Assembly: GCA_016788045.1 (NCBI GenBank)
Contig: JAEUTG010000053.1
Span: forward strand, 1-56,941
Direction: 5' to 3'
Length of the DNA stretch: 56,941 bases
DNA from: Bacteroidales bacterium
GTDB taxonomy: Bacteria; Bacteroidota; Bacteroidia; Bacteroidales; Lentimicrobiaceae
The translations under genes and the position numbers were made by a program. How positions within the stretch are numbered: the stretch's first letter is position 1; the number at the start of each line of letters is the position of its first letter. Below the pieces are notes generated by a model. The model saw nothing but the letters and a program-made list of their open reading frames with translations, was not told the origin of the DNA and searched no databases. Positions 16,556-25,028 of the stretch are shown here, piece by piece.

Positions 16556-18979
16556 TTAATTGTTTAATATGATGAGTACATCGTAATCCACGTCTGTTGA
16601 ATCGCAGGGCAAGGGTCCACTCCAGGGCTTTCCGTTGACTAAGCAAGATACATGATTCCCGCCCATATTCTTCACCGTGATGTGATAATTATTCCCCCTG
16701 AATTTCCGGATGGCGGAAAATTCACTGATGGAGGATGGCAAACACGGGTTAATGGTAAGTCCTTTATAATCGGGCCTGATACCTAGAATATACTGACTGA
16801 CAGCATAATAAGTCCATGCTGCAGTGCCGGTTAACCACGAATTTTTCGCTTCACCCGGCCGTGCAGCATCTTTTCCGGCTATCATCTGGGAATAGACATA
16901 CGGTTCAGTTTTATGCAGATCGCTGATGTCTTCAAGATAGGCTGGTGTAATGCGCCGGTAGTAGTCAAATGCCAGGTCGTTGTTGCCTGCCATGGTTTCT
17001 GCAATGATGATCCAGGGATTGTTGTGGCAGAAAATCCCCGCATTCTCCTTATAACCCGGCGGATAGGAGGAGATCTCCCCGAGGTGGAGCTGATACCTGG
17101 TATAAGCCGGATTTACAAGCACAATACCGTAAGGAGTAGCCAGGCGCTCGCCGACACTCTGCAGGGCAAGCTTTGCCCGGCCGTCATCGAGGCCGATGCC
17201 GGCCATAATACAAAAGCCCTGTGATTCAATGAAAATTTTACCCTCTTCATTTTCATGGCTGCCGACTTTGTTTCCGTAGTAATCGTAAGCCCGTAAGAAC
17301 CAGTTGCCATCCCACCCATGGGCATCGATGGCGTATTTCATTTTGTCGATTTCTATCTGTGCATTGATGGCTTCCTGATTACGTCCGGTTAGCTCACAGA
17401 TGGTCACGAATTCAGCTCCGTAAAGCACAAACATCCCGGCAATCATGATGGATTCAGCCGTATTCCCCGATTTGTTGGCCGTTGTCTGAAAGGGTTCACC
17501 CGGCTGATCGGAGAAACAATTCAGGTTGAGGCAGTCGTTCCAGTCGGCCCTGCCGATGAGCGGAAGGTTATGCGGCCCAAGATGATTCACCACATGATAG
17601 AACGATCGTTTAATATGCTCAAAAACAGAAGCTTCATTGCCGTTGTTGTCGAACGGGGCTTCGGCTTCAAGCAGCGACCAGTCACCGGTTTCCCTGAGGT
17701 ATGCTGAAACGGAGAAAATTAGCCAGAGGGGATCGTCGTTGAAGTTGCCCCCGATGTCGTGATTCCCTTTTTTTGTGAGCGGCTGGTACTGGTGGTAGGC
17801 ACTGCCATCGGGAAGCTGGGTGCTGGCCAGTTCAAGGATCCTTTGCCTGGCCCACTGCGGATTCAGATGAACCATACCGGCAATGTCCTGGTTCGAATCC
17901 CTGAATCCCATGCCCCGGCCGATACCCGATTCGAAATAGGAAGTACTCCTTGAAAAGAAATAGGTGATCAGGCACTGGTACTGATTCCAGACATTCACCA
18001 TGCGGTCGAGTTTATCGTCGCCGGTTGTGACCTGGAGTTTCTCCATCATCTCACCATAAAAGGCTTTCAGCTGGTCAAGGGCTTCGTCTACCTGCTGCGA
18101 GGAGGCAAAACGGTCCATCATTTCATAGGCGCCCGCCTTGTTGATCACCCCCGGAGCAATAAACTTGTTTTCGGGGTCATTTTCAACATAACCAAGGATG
18201 AAAATAAAATCCTTCTCTTCACCGGGTAAGAGTTCAGTTTCAATGAAATGCGAGGCCACCGGAGACCAGCCATGGGCAACCGAATCACCACTGCAGCCGT
18301 TGGTGACCATTTCAGGCAGATCAAAACCATTGTATAAGCCCAGGAAAGTCTCCCGGTCAGTATCAAAACCACTCAGGGGGGTGTTAACAGAATAGAATGC
18401 ATAGTGGTTCCTGCGCTCACGGTATTCGGTCTTGTGATAGATACAGGAACCCTCAACCTCGACTTCTCCGGTGCTGAAATTCCGCTGAAAATTGGTTGAA
18501 TCGTCCTGGGCATCCCACAGGGCCCACTCAGCAAATGAGTGAATTTTCAGCGGCCTGGGGCTGTTTCCGTTGTTCTTCAGCCTCAGCCTGATCACCTCAC
18601 CATCAAACCCCATTGGGACAAAATACAGCACTTCCGCCTGAAGATTATTGAGTTCACTTCTGATCAGCGTATAGCCAATACCATGACGGCATTCATAAGA
18701 ATCAGGCATCTTTTTCACCGGTTTCCAACCGGGCGACCAAAGGGTACCGCTATCGTTAATGTAAAAGTACTTGCCACCGTCGTCAAGGGGAACATTGTTG
18801 TACCTGATACGGGTAATGCGGCGCAGGCGTGCATCCTTGTAAAAGCTGTATCCGCCGCCGGTGTTGGAGACTATGCTGAAGAAATCACCCGTTCCCAGAT
18901 AATTGATCCACGGGTAAGGAGTGCGGGGGTTGGTGATGACGTATTCCTTGCGTGAATCGTCGAAAAAGCCGAATTTCAT
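16556..18979 (-). CDS. GH94 beta-glycan phosphorylase (cellobiose/chitobiose phosphorylase-like)
   Basis: An 807-residue cytoplasmic enzyme, no signal peptide. It starts MKFGFFDDSRKEYVITNPRT, and its early TPYPWINYLGTGDFFSIVSN matches the GH94 N-terminal beta-sandwich. The (alpha/alpha)6 barrel shows SYFESGIGRGMGFRDSNQD, DDPLWL and the catalytic segment GRADWNDCLNLNCFS (Asp479 and Asp482; one is the general acid). RWDGNWFLRA-type (DGNWFLRAYDYYG) and TGTAAWTYYAVSQYILGI follow near the end, as in the family. The reaction is reversible phosphorolysis of a beta-linked disaccharide to sugar 1-phosphate plus free sugar, saving ATP. I recall the CLNLNCFS wording from N,N'-diacetylchitobiose phosphorylases as well as cellobiose-type enzymes, so the substrate stays open. 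It lies 11 nt after the MFS gene and 2 nt before GH3. Confidence 0.9.
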   Translation of the reverse strand: MKFGFFDDSRKEYVITNPRTPYPWINYLGTGDFFSIVSNTGGGYSFYKDARLRRITRIRYNNVPLDDGGKYFYINDSGTLWSPGWKPVKKMPDSYECRHGIGYTLIRSELNNLQAEVLYFVPMGFDGEVIRLRLKNNGNSPRPLKIHSFAEWALWDAQDDSTNFQRNFSTGEVEVEGSCIYHKTEYRERRNHYAFYSVNTPLSGFDTDRETFLGLYNGFDLPEMVTNGCSGDSVAHGWSPVASHFIETELLPGEEKDFIFILGYVENDPENKFIAPGVINKAGAYEMMDRFASSQQVDEALDQLKAFYGEMMEKLQVTTGDDKLDRMVNVWNQYQCLITYFFSRSTSYFESGIGRGMGFRDSNQDIAGMVHLNPQWARQRILELASTQLPDGSAYHQYQPLTKKGNHDIGGNFNDDPLWLIFSVSAYLRETGDWSLLEAEAPFDNNGNEASVFEHIKRSFYHVVNHLGPHNLPLIGRADWNDCLNLNCFSDQPGEPFQTTANKSGNTAESIMIAGMFVLYGAEFVTICELTGRNQEAINAQIEIDKMKYAIDAHGWDGNWFLRAYDYYGNKVGSHENEEGKIFIESQGFCIMAGIGLDDGRAKLALQSVGERLATPYGIVLVNPAYTRYQLHLGEISSYPPGYKENAGIFCHNNPWIIIAETMAGNNDLAFDYYRRITPAYLEDISDLHKTEPYVYSQMIAGKDAARPGEAKNSWLTGTAAWTYYAVSQYILGIRPDYKGLTINPCLPSSISEFSAIRKFRGNNYHITVKNMGGNHVSCLVNGKPWSGPLPCDSTDVDYDVLIILNN

Positions 18980-18990
18980 AATTGTTGTGG

Positions 18991-20631
18991 TTAATTAACC
19001 TGATGCTGATCTGTTTGAGTAATTTCTTCATTCTCCCCGGCTCTTCTCAAGGCCAGGGTAACGGTAATTTCATCCATTTTCTGCCCCGTAAGCGGGTAAA
19101 GCGTCATCAGGGCAGCGGCGATGAAAGCTACCAGAGCCGGTATCCAGCTCATCAGCATCCGGATTCCAGGAATGGCACCCTGAATGGCAACTGAATCGTG
19201 CCCGCTGTAATGATAAGCACCAAGAATCAGTCCGATGATGGCCCCGGCGATTCCTCCGCCAAATTTGGTGGCAAAGGATCCGGCAGAATAGACCAACCCG
19301 GTTGCTCTCCGCCCGGTTCTGAACTCTGAAAAATCGGCGGCATCGCCCAACATGGCGAAAAACAGGGTCGGGAAGATGGCAGAAGCAAATTCGGAGACCA
19401 TGCCCAGCGCAAAAATCGGGTAAAGGTCGCCAGGATTGCAGAAAACCAGCAGTGCATTGACAAGTCCCGAAAAAATCAGGGCAGCAATAAAGAGGTTGCG
19501 CTTGCCCATTTTACGCCCAAGAAATCCGGTTACCATTGCCCCGGCAATGGAAGCTACCATCAGCCCTACCAGATATGTGCCCGCCAGCAACTGGTTGTTG
19601 AGGTAATGTGTAAAATAGATAACAACGATGCCCTGTTTTATTGAATTGTAAACATTAAAGAGCAATCCGATAACCAGCAATACAAGCCAGGGCTTATTCC
19701 GGATGAGATCCCTTAAATCCTGTTTCAGGTCTGCCTTCTGGTCCTTGGGTGGCCTGATCCGCTCACGGGTGGAATAGAAAGTGATAAACATAAAAAGGGC
19801 CAGAAAAACTGACATCAGGTAAATGGAATGGCTATAACCCCTCTTCTGGTCGATGATTGAAATTTCTTCAGCAGTGAGACCGGATTCTCCCTTTACGAGA
19901 AATGAATAAACAGTACCGGCTTTCATCGCAAAACTTACAGAACTTACCGGAGCAGCAGCAGGATTGCCGGCCTGATCAATGGCAGAAAAGAGCGCAACTC
20001 CGTTTTTTGTCTTGATGTTCACGTTTTCAACGTCACGGGGTGCTGATACTTCAACGCGGTATTTATCCGGTTCGAGCTGTGTAAGGGTGACATCCGGATT
20101 GACATTTCCGAACTGCGCAACCAGGAAAAGCAGGGCTCCCTGAACAATCATCCCGCCGGCAAAAGCACCCACCATGCGGTATGATCCGATCACCGTGCGC
20201 TCTTTGTCATCTCCGGTAATCACCGCCATCAGGGCACCATAGGGGATATTGTTGGCTGTGTATATGAGCGTGAAAAGAATATAGGTGATGTAGGCATAGA
20301 TGATCTTGCCCTCAGTGGTCAGATCAGGCGTGGTGAACAACAACGACAGCACGATGCCCAGTGGAATGGCTGTCCACAATATCCAGGGTCTGAACTTACC
20401 GTACTTTGTATTGGTGCGGTCTCCGATGATCCCCATCAGCACATCGGTAATCCCGTCGCTGAAACGGGCAACCAGCATGAGCACCCCCACAGCGACCGGA
20501 CTGATCCCGAAAACATCGGTATAAAAGACAAACAGAAAGGTGGCGACGCCCCTCCAGGCGATGTTGGCCGCACCATCTCCCAATGCATAACCGATTTTTT
20601 CACCGATGCTGATCCTGCCTGCTGGTTTCAT
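18991..20631 (-). CDS. GPH-family (MFS) sugar:cation symporter with inserted periplasmic domain
   Basis: A 546-residue transporter. It begins ISIGEKIGYALGDGAANIAW, the GPH (melibiose/MelB-XylP type) signature, followed by RFSDGITDVLMGIIGDRTNTKYGKFRPW, the conserved loop between TM2 and TM3. Twelve TM helices can be drawn. Between TM5 and TM6, residues about 175-265 form an extra, beta-rich, non-hydrophobic insertion (RVEVSAPRDVENVNIKTKNG, SFAMKAGTVYSFLVKGE) on the periplasmic face. Ordinary GPH carriers have about 450-480 residues and a short loop there. It probably imports a disaccharide for the GH94 phosphorylase encoded 11 nt downstream. It is the first gene of the five-gene operon, 107 nt after the Nudix regulator. 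Confidence 0.9.
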   Translation of the reverse strand: MKPAGRISIGEKIGYALGDGAANIAWRGVATFLFVFYTDVFGISPVAVGVLMLVARFSDGITDVLMGIIGDRTNTKYGKFRPWILWTAIPLGIVLSLLFTTPDLTTEGKIIYAYITYILFTLIYTANNIPYGALMAVITGDDKERTVIGSYRMVGAFAGGMIVQGALLFLVAQFGNVNPDVTLTQLEPDKYRVEVSAPRDVENVNIKTKNGVALFSAIDQAGNPAAAPVSSVSFAMKAGTVYSFLVKGESGLTAEEISIIDQKRGYSHSIYLMSVFLALFMFITFYSTRERIRPPKDQKADLKQDLRDLIRNKPWLVLLVIGLLFNVYNSIKQGIVVIYFTHYLNNQLLAGTYLVGLMVASIAGAMVTGFLGRKMGKRNLFIAALIFSGLVNALLVFCNPGDLYPIFALGMVSEFASAIFPTLFFAMLGDAADFSEFRTGRRATGLVYSAGSFATKFGGGIAGAIIGLILGAYHYSGHDSVAIQGAIPGIRMLMSWIPALVAFIAAALMTLYPLTGQKMDEITVTLALRRAGENEEITQTDQHQVN

Positions 20632-20738
20632 GGTATAGCGTTTTTTAAGTTATTCCGGCATTACAGACACCGGGGACTTCGCCTGTCTGTCAAATTGCTG
20701 GTATAATGGGGGCAGCACCCCTTTTCTCACTGTTTCAA

Positions 20739-21473
20739 TCAGTAGGATAAAGTCAGTTTGTCCTTCCGGGTCCGTTCATAAACATCCTTACTGAAAATAA
20801 AGGCCTGCGCTTTTTTTCTGCTGCCGGCTTTATGCTTCTCGTCGAGCGGTATAACAAATTTCATCTGAGAAACCTTCTTCCAGAAATTTCTCCGGTCAAT
20901 TTCGGTATTCAAAATGGCCTCATAGAGGCTCTGAAGTTGCGACAGGGTGAATTTATCCGGCAGGAGTTCAAATCCGACAGGCTCGCGCCACAGCTTGTTC
21001 CGCAGGTATTCAAGAGCCATGGAGATCATTTCTTCGTGATCAAAACCCAGTTCGGGCAATTGATCAACAGGAAACCAGCTGGAATAAGGATGCTGCAGGT
21101 CGGGGTTTACTTTTGTACTGTCGACCAGTGAATAGTAGCAGACAGAAACTACGTGGTCGCTCACCATGGGGTACATGGTCTTCAGCCATAACTGATCCTT
21201 AGGACGCCTGAGCCTGTTGATATCCCCGAATGTCTGAAACTGCTCAAGGTAGATATTCTCCAGCCCCGTTTTGTCTTTGAGTACCCTTTTCGCAGCATCG
21301 TCAATATTTTCCCCCACGAGTATATGGTGGCCCTGCAGGGTGTAATCTGCAATGAGGAGCTCCCCGGTCTCCCTATCCTTCAACTCTCTTTTGGTAAGCA
21401 GCACCTGAAGGGTATTGTTATCAAAACCAAAGATGACACAGTCTACAGAAATGTTGCTGATAATGGCTTCCAT
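20739..21473 (-). CDS. Nudix-domain/winged-helix transcriptional regulator (NrtR-like)
   Basis: A 244-residue protein. The N-terminal Nudix fold (about 5-140) has VDCVIFGFDNNTLQVLLTKR and a Nudix box that has lost its catalytic form: GHHILVGENIDDAAKRVLKD, then KTGL. The REUxEE core is replaced by RVLKDK, so hydrolysis is unlikely. The C-terminal winged helix (about 165-244) has LLPDKFTLSQLQSLYEAIL and DRRNFWKKVSQM, as in NrtR and the Bacteroides sugar-responsive Nudix regulators. It probably senses a sugar metabolite through the Nudix pocket and controls the adjacent transporter/GH94/GH3 operon and the divergent SusC-SusD genes. A TATCTTTG box lies just upstream of its ATG. Confidence 0.9.
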   Translation of the reverse strand: MEAIISNISVDCVIFGFDNNTLQVLLTKRELKDRETGELLIADYTLQGHHILVGENIDDAAKRVLKDKTGLENIYLEQFQTFGDINRLRRPKDQLWLKTMYPMVSDHVVSVCYYSLVDSTKVNPDLQHPYSSWFPVDQLPELGFDHEEMISMALEYLRNKLWREPVGFELLPDKFTLSQLQSLYEAILNTEIDRRNFWKKVSQMKFVIPLDEKHKAGSRKKAQAFIFSKDVYERTRKDKLTLSY

Positions 21474-21498
21474 TATAATGCGTATTTATTACACAATG

Positions 21499-21506
21499 CA
21501 AAGATA
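21499..21506 (-). promoter_or_regulatory. -7 element of the Nudix regulator gene
   Basis: On the minus strand this reads TATCTTTG, an exact TAnnTTTG match, about 26 nt before the ATG of the regulator. No clear TTTG -33 box is seen at 19-21 nt. The region between this box and the SusC promoter (21507-21755) is AT-rich and is the natural place for the regulator's operators; no gene is visible in it. Confidence 0.5.
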
Positions 21507-21755
21507 AGTATGATTTCCGAATATCCATGATGTTTATCCATTATAAAAATAATAAAAATTCTCATTGCAAATCAGATCAGACAAAGAAGGAAATTCAGCA
21601 AATTCATCGATCATACCAATTATATAACATTCATTATTAATATTTTAATATGCATACCGCGATTCCGGACTGTTAACTTGCACTCCAGATTCAGTCGTTG
21701 AACACCAAGCGCTATTTAGAATCCTTCTAAATATTAACCAATTTTAACAAAACAG

Positions 21756-21784
21756 TTGTTTCATTAAAAAACTCTGTATATTTG
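21756..21784 (+). promoter_or_regulatory. promoter of the SusC-SusD operon
   Basis: TTG (21756-21758), an 18-nt spacer and TATATTTG (21777-21784), close to the Bacteroidota consensus TTTG-N19-21-TAnnTTTG. It lies about 72 nt before the chosen SusC start, leaving a leader of some 65 nt. The open frame that begins at 21782 overlaps this promoter, which supports the downstream start. Confidence 0.6.
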
Positions 21785-21856
21785 CGTTTGTGTACATTTT
21801 ACACTATTAATAAATGTTGCATTAACACACCAATACAAACAACCAAACTAAACACA

Positions 21857-24800
21857 ATGCACATGAAATCAATTTTTTACAAATTAATTGAATCGTGCCG
21901 GCTCCTAAAAAGGAGTGTATTGATGGCTGGAATACTCTTAATGAGTGTTTCAATTACATCATCAGCACAGGGATTGTTCAACTTCTCCGGGACCGTTAAG
22001 GATGAAAGCGGCGCATCGCTGCCTGGAGTTAATGTTGTTTTGAAAGGAACAACGAAAGGAACCGTAACCAATGTAGATGGCACTTTCCAGCTTACAATCG
22101 ACAAGCAGAGTGGCACATTCACATTCTCAATGATTGGTTTTGAAAGTACCGACAAAGAGCTGAAATCCGGCGTTAAAGAAACCATCGTTTTAAAAGAGTC
22201 CGTGGTAGGGCTTGAAGAAGTACTGGTTGTCGGATACGGAATGCAGAAGCGGGCCAACATTACAGGTGCAATATCAAATGTTAACAGCAAGGAGCTCGCC
22301 CAGCTGCCGACCACTACGGTTGGTCAGGCTCTTCAGGGCAGAATCGCCGGTGTAAATGTAAGTTCAACTTCGGGAGCACCCGGATCTACACAAAAAGTTG
22401 TTATCCGCGGTGTTGCCACCAACACAAATACACAACCCCTCTATGTGATTGATGGAATGGTTTCGGGCAACATCGACAACATCGATCCCAACGATGTAGA
22501 ATCCATCACTGTTCTTAAGGATGCTGCATCGGCAGCTATCTACGGGGCCGAAGCCGCCAATGGTGTCGTACTGGTTACTACAAAAAGCGGCAGCAAAGGA
22601 GCCGGCCGGCTGGAATACAGTATGCAGATCGGCTCACAGAGCATCGGAAAATATACAGAACCGATGAACGCAGAGAGCTACAAAACCTGGATGAACGAAG
22701 CCAATGTAGGTATTGAAATCAATGAAGGTGCCAACCTGAACACCAACTGGATGGAAGAAACCCTCAATCCGGCTTTGCTCCAGCGTCATCATCTGGCGTT
22801 CAACGGAGCAACAGAAACCGGGAATTATTATATTTCAGGGTCTTATACCGGCCAGAATGGCGTAATCGGGGGCGACAAGTCGCACTATGAGCGTTTCTCA
22901 ATGAGGACCAACATCACCCAGCAGGTTAAACCCTGGGTAAAAGCCGGTGCCAATCTTACCTACAACCACATTAACAAGAATTCGATCACCGAAGATTCTG
23001 AATTCGGTGGCATTGTTTCATCGGCTCTCATGATGGATCCCCTTACACCGGTTACCTACAGCGGCGCTTTACCTTCCTTTGCCCAGGATGCACTGAATGC
23101 CGGGAACACCTTACTCCGCAACGCTGACGGCCTTTACTACGGTCTTTCTCCTTATGTAAAAGGCGAGATCGCCAACCCTATGGCCCTGATTGAACTGGCC
23201 AAAGGGGGTACTACGGAAGACAAATTTATGGGCAATATGTTCCTCACCCTCGGTGATAAATCATGGAAAGGGTTCCACATCACCACCAGGGCCAGTGCCG
23301 ACATTAACAACCAGCTGTTCCACACCTGGTATCCTACCTACTGGTTCTCTTCCGAAAGGATGAACTCACAGGCCAACCTGCGCGACAATACCAACGCCTG
23401 GTTCACCTGGATGTGGGAAAATTACGTTTCTTACGATAATACTTTCGGAAAGCACAACATCAGCGCTGTTGCCGGTATTTCGGCCAAACAGTACACCCAC
23501 AAATACATCAATACCTTCTCAGGACCTATGTTCTCTGAAGATGACAATTATGCCCAGCACGGAAGCGTGGAAATTGATGGAAAAGTTGCCGGCAGCCTTC
23601 TTGACACGCGCACCAGCAGCTATTTCGCCAGGGCATCGTATGAATACGACAGCAAGTACCTCCTGAGTGCCATCATCCGCCGCGACGGAACATCCCTGCT
23701 GCATCCCGACCAGCGCTGGGGCAATTTCCCGTCGGTATCTGCCGGCTGGATCATCTCCCGCGAAGACTTCTGGAACATCGCCCTCATCGATTTCATGAAA
23801 ATCAGGGCTTCCTGGGGCGCCAACGGCAACCTTTCAGGTCTCGGACCCGACCAGTTCCGTTCATTGATCACTTCATCAGGTATACAGTATCCGAAACCAG
23901 GCGGCGGTTTTTATACCGGGGCAGAACCCGAACTCCTTGCAAATCCTGAATTGAAATGGGCAACCAGCGAGCAGTTTGACCTTGGTTTCGACCTGAATAT
24001 GCTGGGTGATAAACTCACCATTGGATTCGACTATTTCAACAAGGTTACCCGCGACCTGCTGGTACCGGGAACTCCTCCTTCATCGGTGGGCAACAAAGCA
24101 CCGTTCGTCAATGCCGGTGATGTTACCAACAGCGGTGTTGAGCTTGAGCTCGGTTACCGTGATTACAGCAATGAATTCAGGTATGATGTAAGTTCAAACT
24201 TCTCATGGCTTAAAAATGAGATCACCTACCTCAACCCGCTGCTCGACAGGGTAAGTGGTGTTTCAGTAGGTACCGGCTGGACAGCCACTTACCTCGAGCT
24301 GAACAACCCGATCTGGTATTTCCGTGGATACGAAACCAACGGCATTTTCCAGAATCAGGCTGAAATTGATGCTTACAAAGCTGCCAATGGCGGACTGGCC
24401 GGTTACAATCCGGTTCCGGGAGATCCCATTGTGGTTAACACCAACGGCGACAACCTCATCAACAACGAAGATCAGACCTTTATCGGAAGTCCTCACCCCA
24501 AATTCATCTGGGGAGCCAACCTGAACTTCAGCTACAAGGGATTTGATATGCACGTCTTCCTGCAGGGCGTTCATGGTCAGGATGTGCTCATGGGATGGAA
24601 CCGCTACGACCGTTCAACTTCCAACCGTCCGCAATTCTTCTTTGACGAACGCTGGACCGGAGAAGGCAGCACGAACGAAAGACCACGGGCAGATCAGTCA
24701 AACCCCTACATCTACAACAGCGACCTGATGATATTCAAGGGCTCGTATGTCAGAATCAGGCAAATCCAACTTGGCTATTCAATCCCGAAAACCGCCATGA

Positions 24801-24976
24801 AAAACCTGGTTCAGAACCTTCGTCTGTATGTTTCTCTGGATGACTATTTTACATTCACCAACTATCCGGGAATGGATCCTGCAGCAGGAAGCAACAACGA
24901 TCTCGGCCAGGGTATCGACCGCGGATTCTACCCAACTCCAAGGAAGATCATGTTTGGTTTGACATGCACTCTGTGA
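21857..24976 (+). CDS. SusC/RagA-family TonB-dependent outer-membrane transporter
   Basis: 1039 residues from the ATG at 21857 (a second ATG two codons later is equally possible). A hydrophobic signal segment ends near SSAQG. The carboxypeptidase-regulatory-like domain (FSGTVKDESGASLPGVNVVL, GTTKGTVTNVDGTFQL) is followed by the TonB-box region EEVLVVGYGMQKRANITGA and the plug (LQGRIAGVNV, LYVIDGMVSGNIDNIDPND, SITVLKDAASAAIYGAEAANG). A 22-stranded barrel runs to the end. It imports oligosaccharides bound by SusD using energy from TonB. SusD follows 52 nt downstream. No SusE/F, outer-membrane endo-glycanase or sulfatase is adjacent. The degradative enzymes are in the divergent minus-strand operon. 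Confidence 0.97.
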   Translation: MHMKSIFYKLIESCRLLKRSVLMAGILLMSVSITSSAQGLFNFSGTVKDESGASLPGVNVVLKGTTKGTVTNVDGTFQLTIDKQSGTFTFSMIGFESTDKELKSGVKETIVLKESVVGLEEVLVVGYGMQKRANITGAISNVNSKELAQLPTTTVGQALQGRIAGVNVSSTSGAPGSTQKVVIRGVATNTNTQPLYVIDGMVSGNIDNIDPNDVESITVLKDAASAAIYGAEAANGVVLVTTKSGSKGAGRLEYSMQIGSQSIGKYTEPMNAESYKTWMNEANVGIEINEGANLNTNWMEETLNPALLQRHHLAFNGATETGNYYISGSYTGQNGVIGGDKSHYERFSMRTNITQQVKPWVKAGANLTYNHINKNSITEDSEFGGIVSSALMMDPLTPVTYSGALPSFAQDALNAGNTLLRNADGLYYGLSPYVKGEIANPMALIELAKGGTTEDKFMGNMFLTLGDKSWKGFHITTRASADINNQLFHTWYPTYWFSSERMNSQANLRDNTNAWFTWMWENYVSYDNTFGKHNISAVAGISAKQYTHKYINTFSGPMFSEDDNYAQHGSVEIDGKVAGSLLDTRTSSYFARASYEYDSKYLLSAIIRRDGTSLLHPDQRWGNFPSVSAGWIISREDFWNIALIDFMKIRASWGANGNLSGLGPDQFRSLITSSGIQYPKPGGGFYTGAEPELLANPELKWATSEQFDLGFDLNMLGDKLTIGFDYFNKVTRDLLVPGTPPSSVGNKAPFVNAGDVTNSGVELELGYRDYSNEFRYDVSSNFSWLKNEITYLNPLLDRVSGVSVGTGWTATYLELNNPIWYFRGYETNGIFQNQAEIDAYKAANGGLAGYNPVPGDPIVVNTNGDNLINNEDQTFIGSPHPKFIWGANLNFSYKGFDMHVFLQGVHGQDVLMGWNRYDRSTSNRPQFFFDERWTGEGSTNERPRADQSNPYIYNSDLMIFKGSYVRIRQIQLGYSIPKTAMKNLVQNLRLYVSLDDYFTFTNYPGMDPAAGSNNDLGQGIDRGFYPTPRKIMFGLTCTL

Positions 24977-25028
24977 TGACGGAATTGTAAATGAAAACTT
25001 TAATGAGAAATTTAAAAAATCTGAACCA

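Noticed and set aside
17888..17905. tRNA-like GGTTCGAATCC T-arm sequence
   Set aside because: It lies inside the GH94 coding sequence, and no acceptor, D-arm or anticodon stem can be drawn around it.
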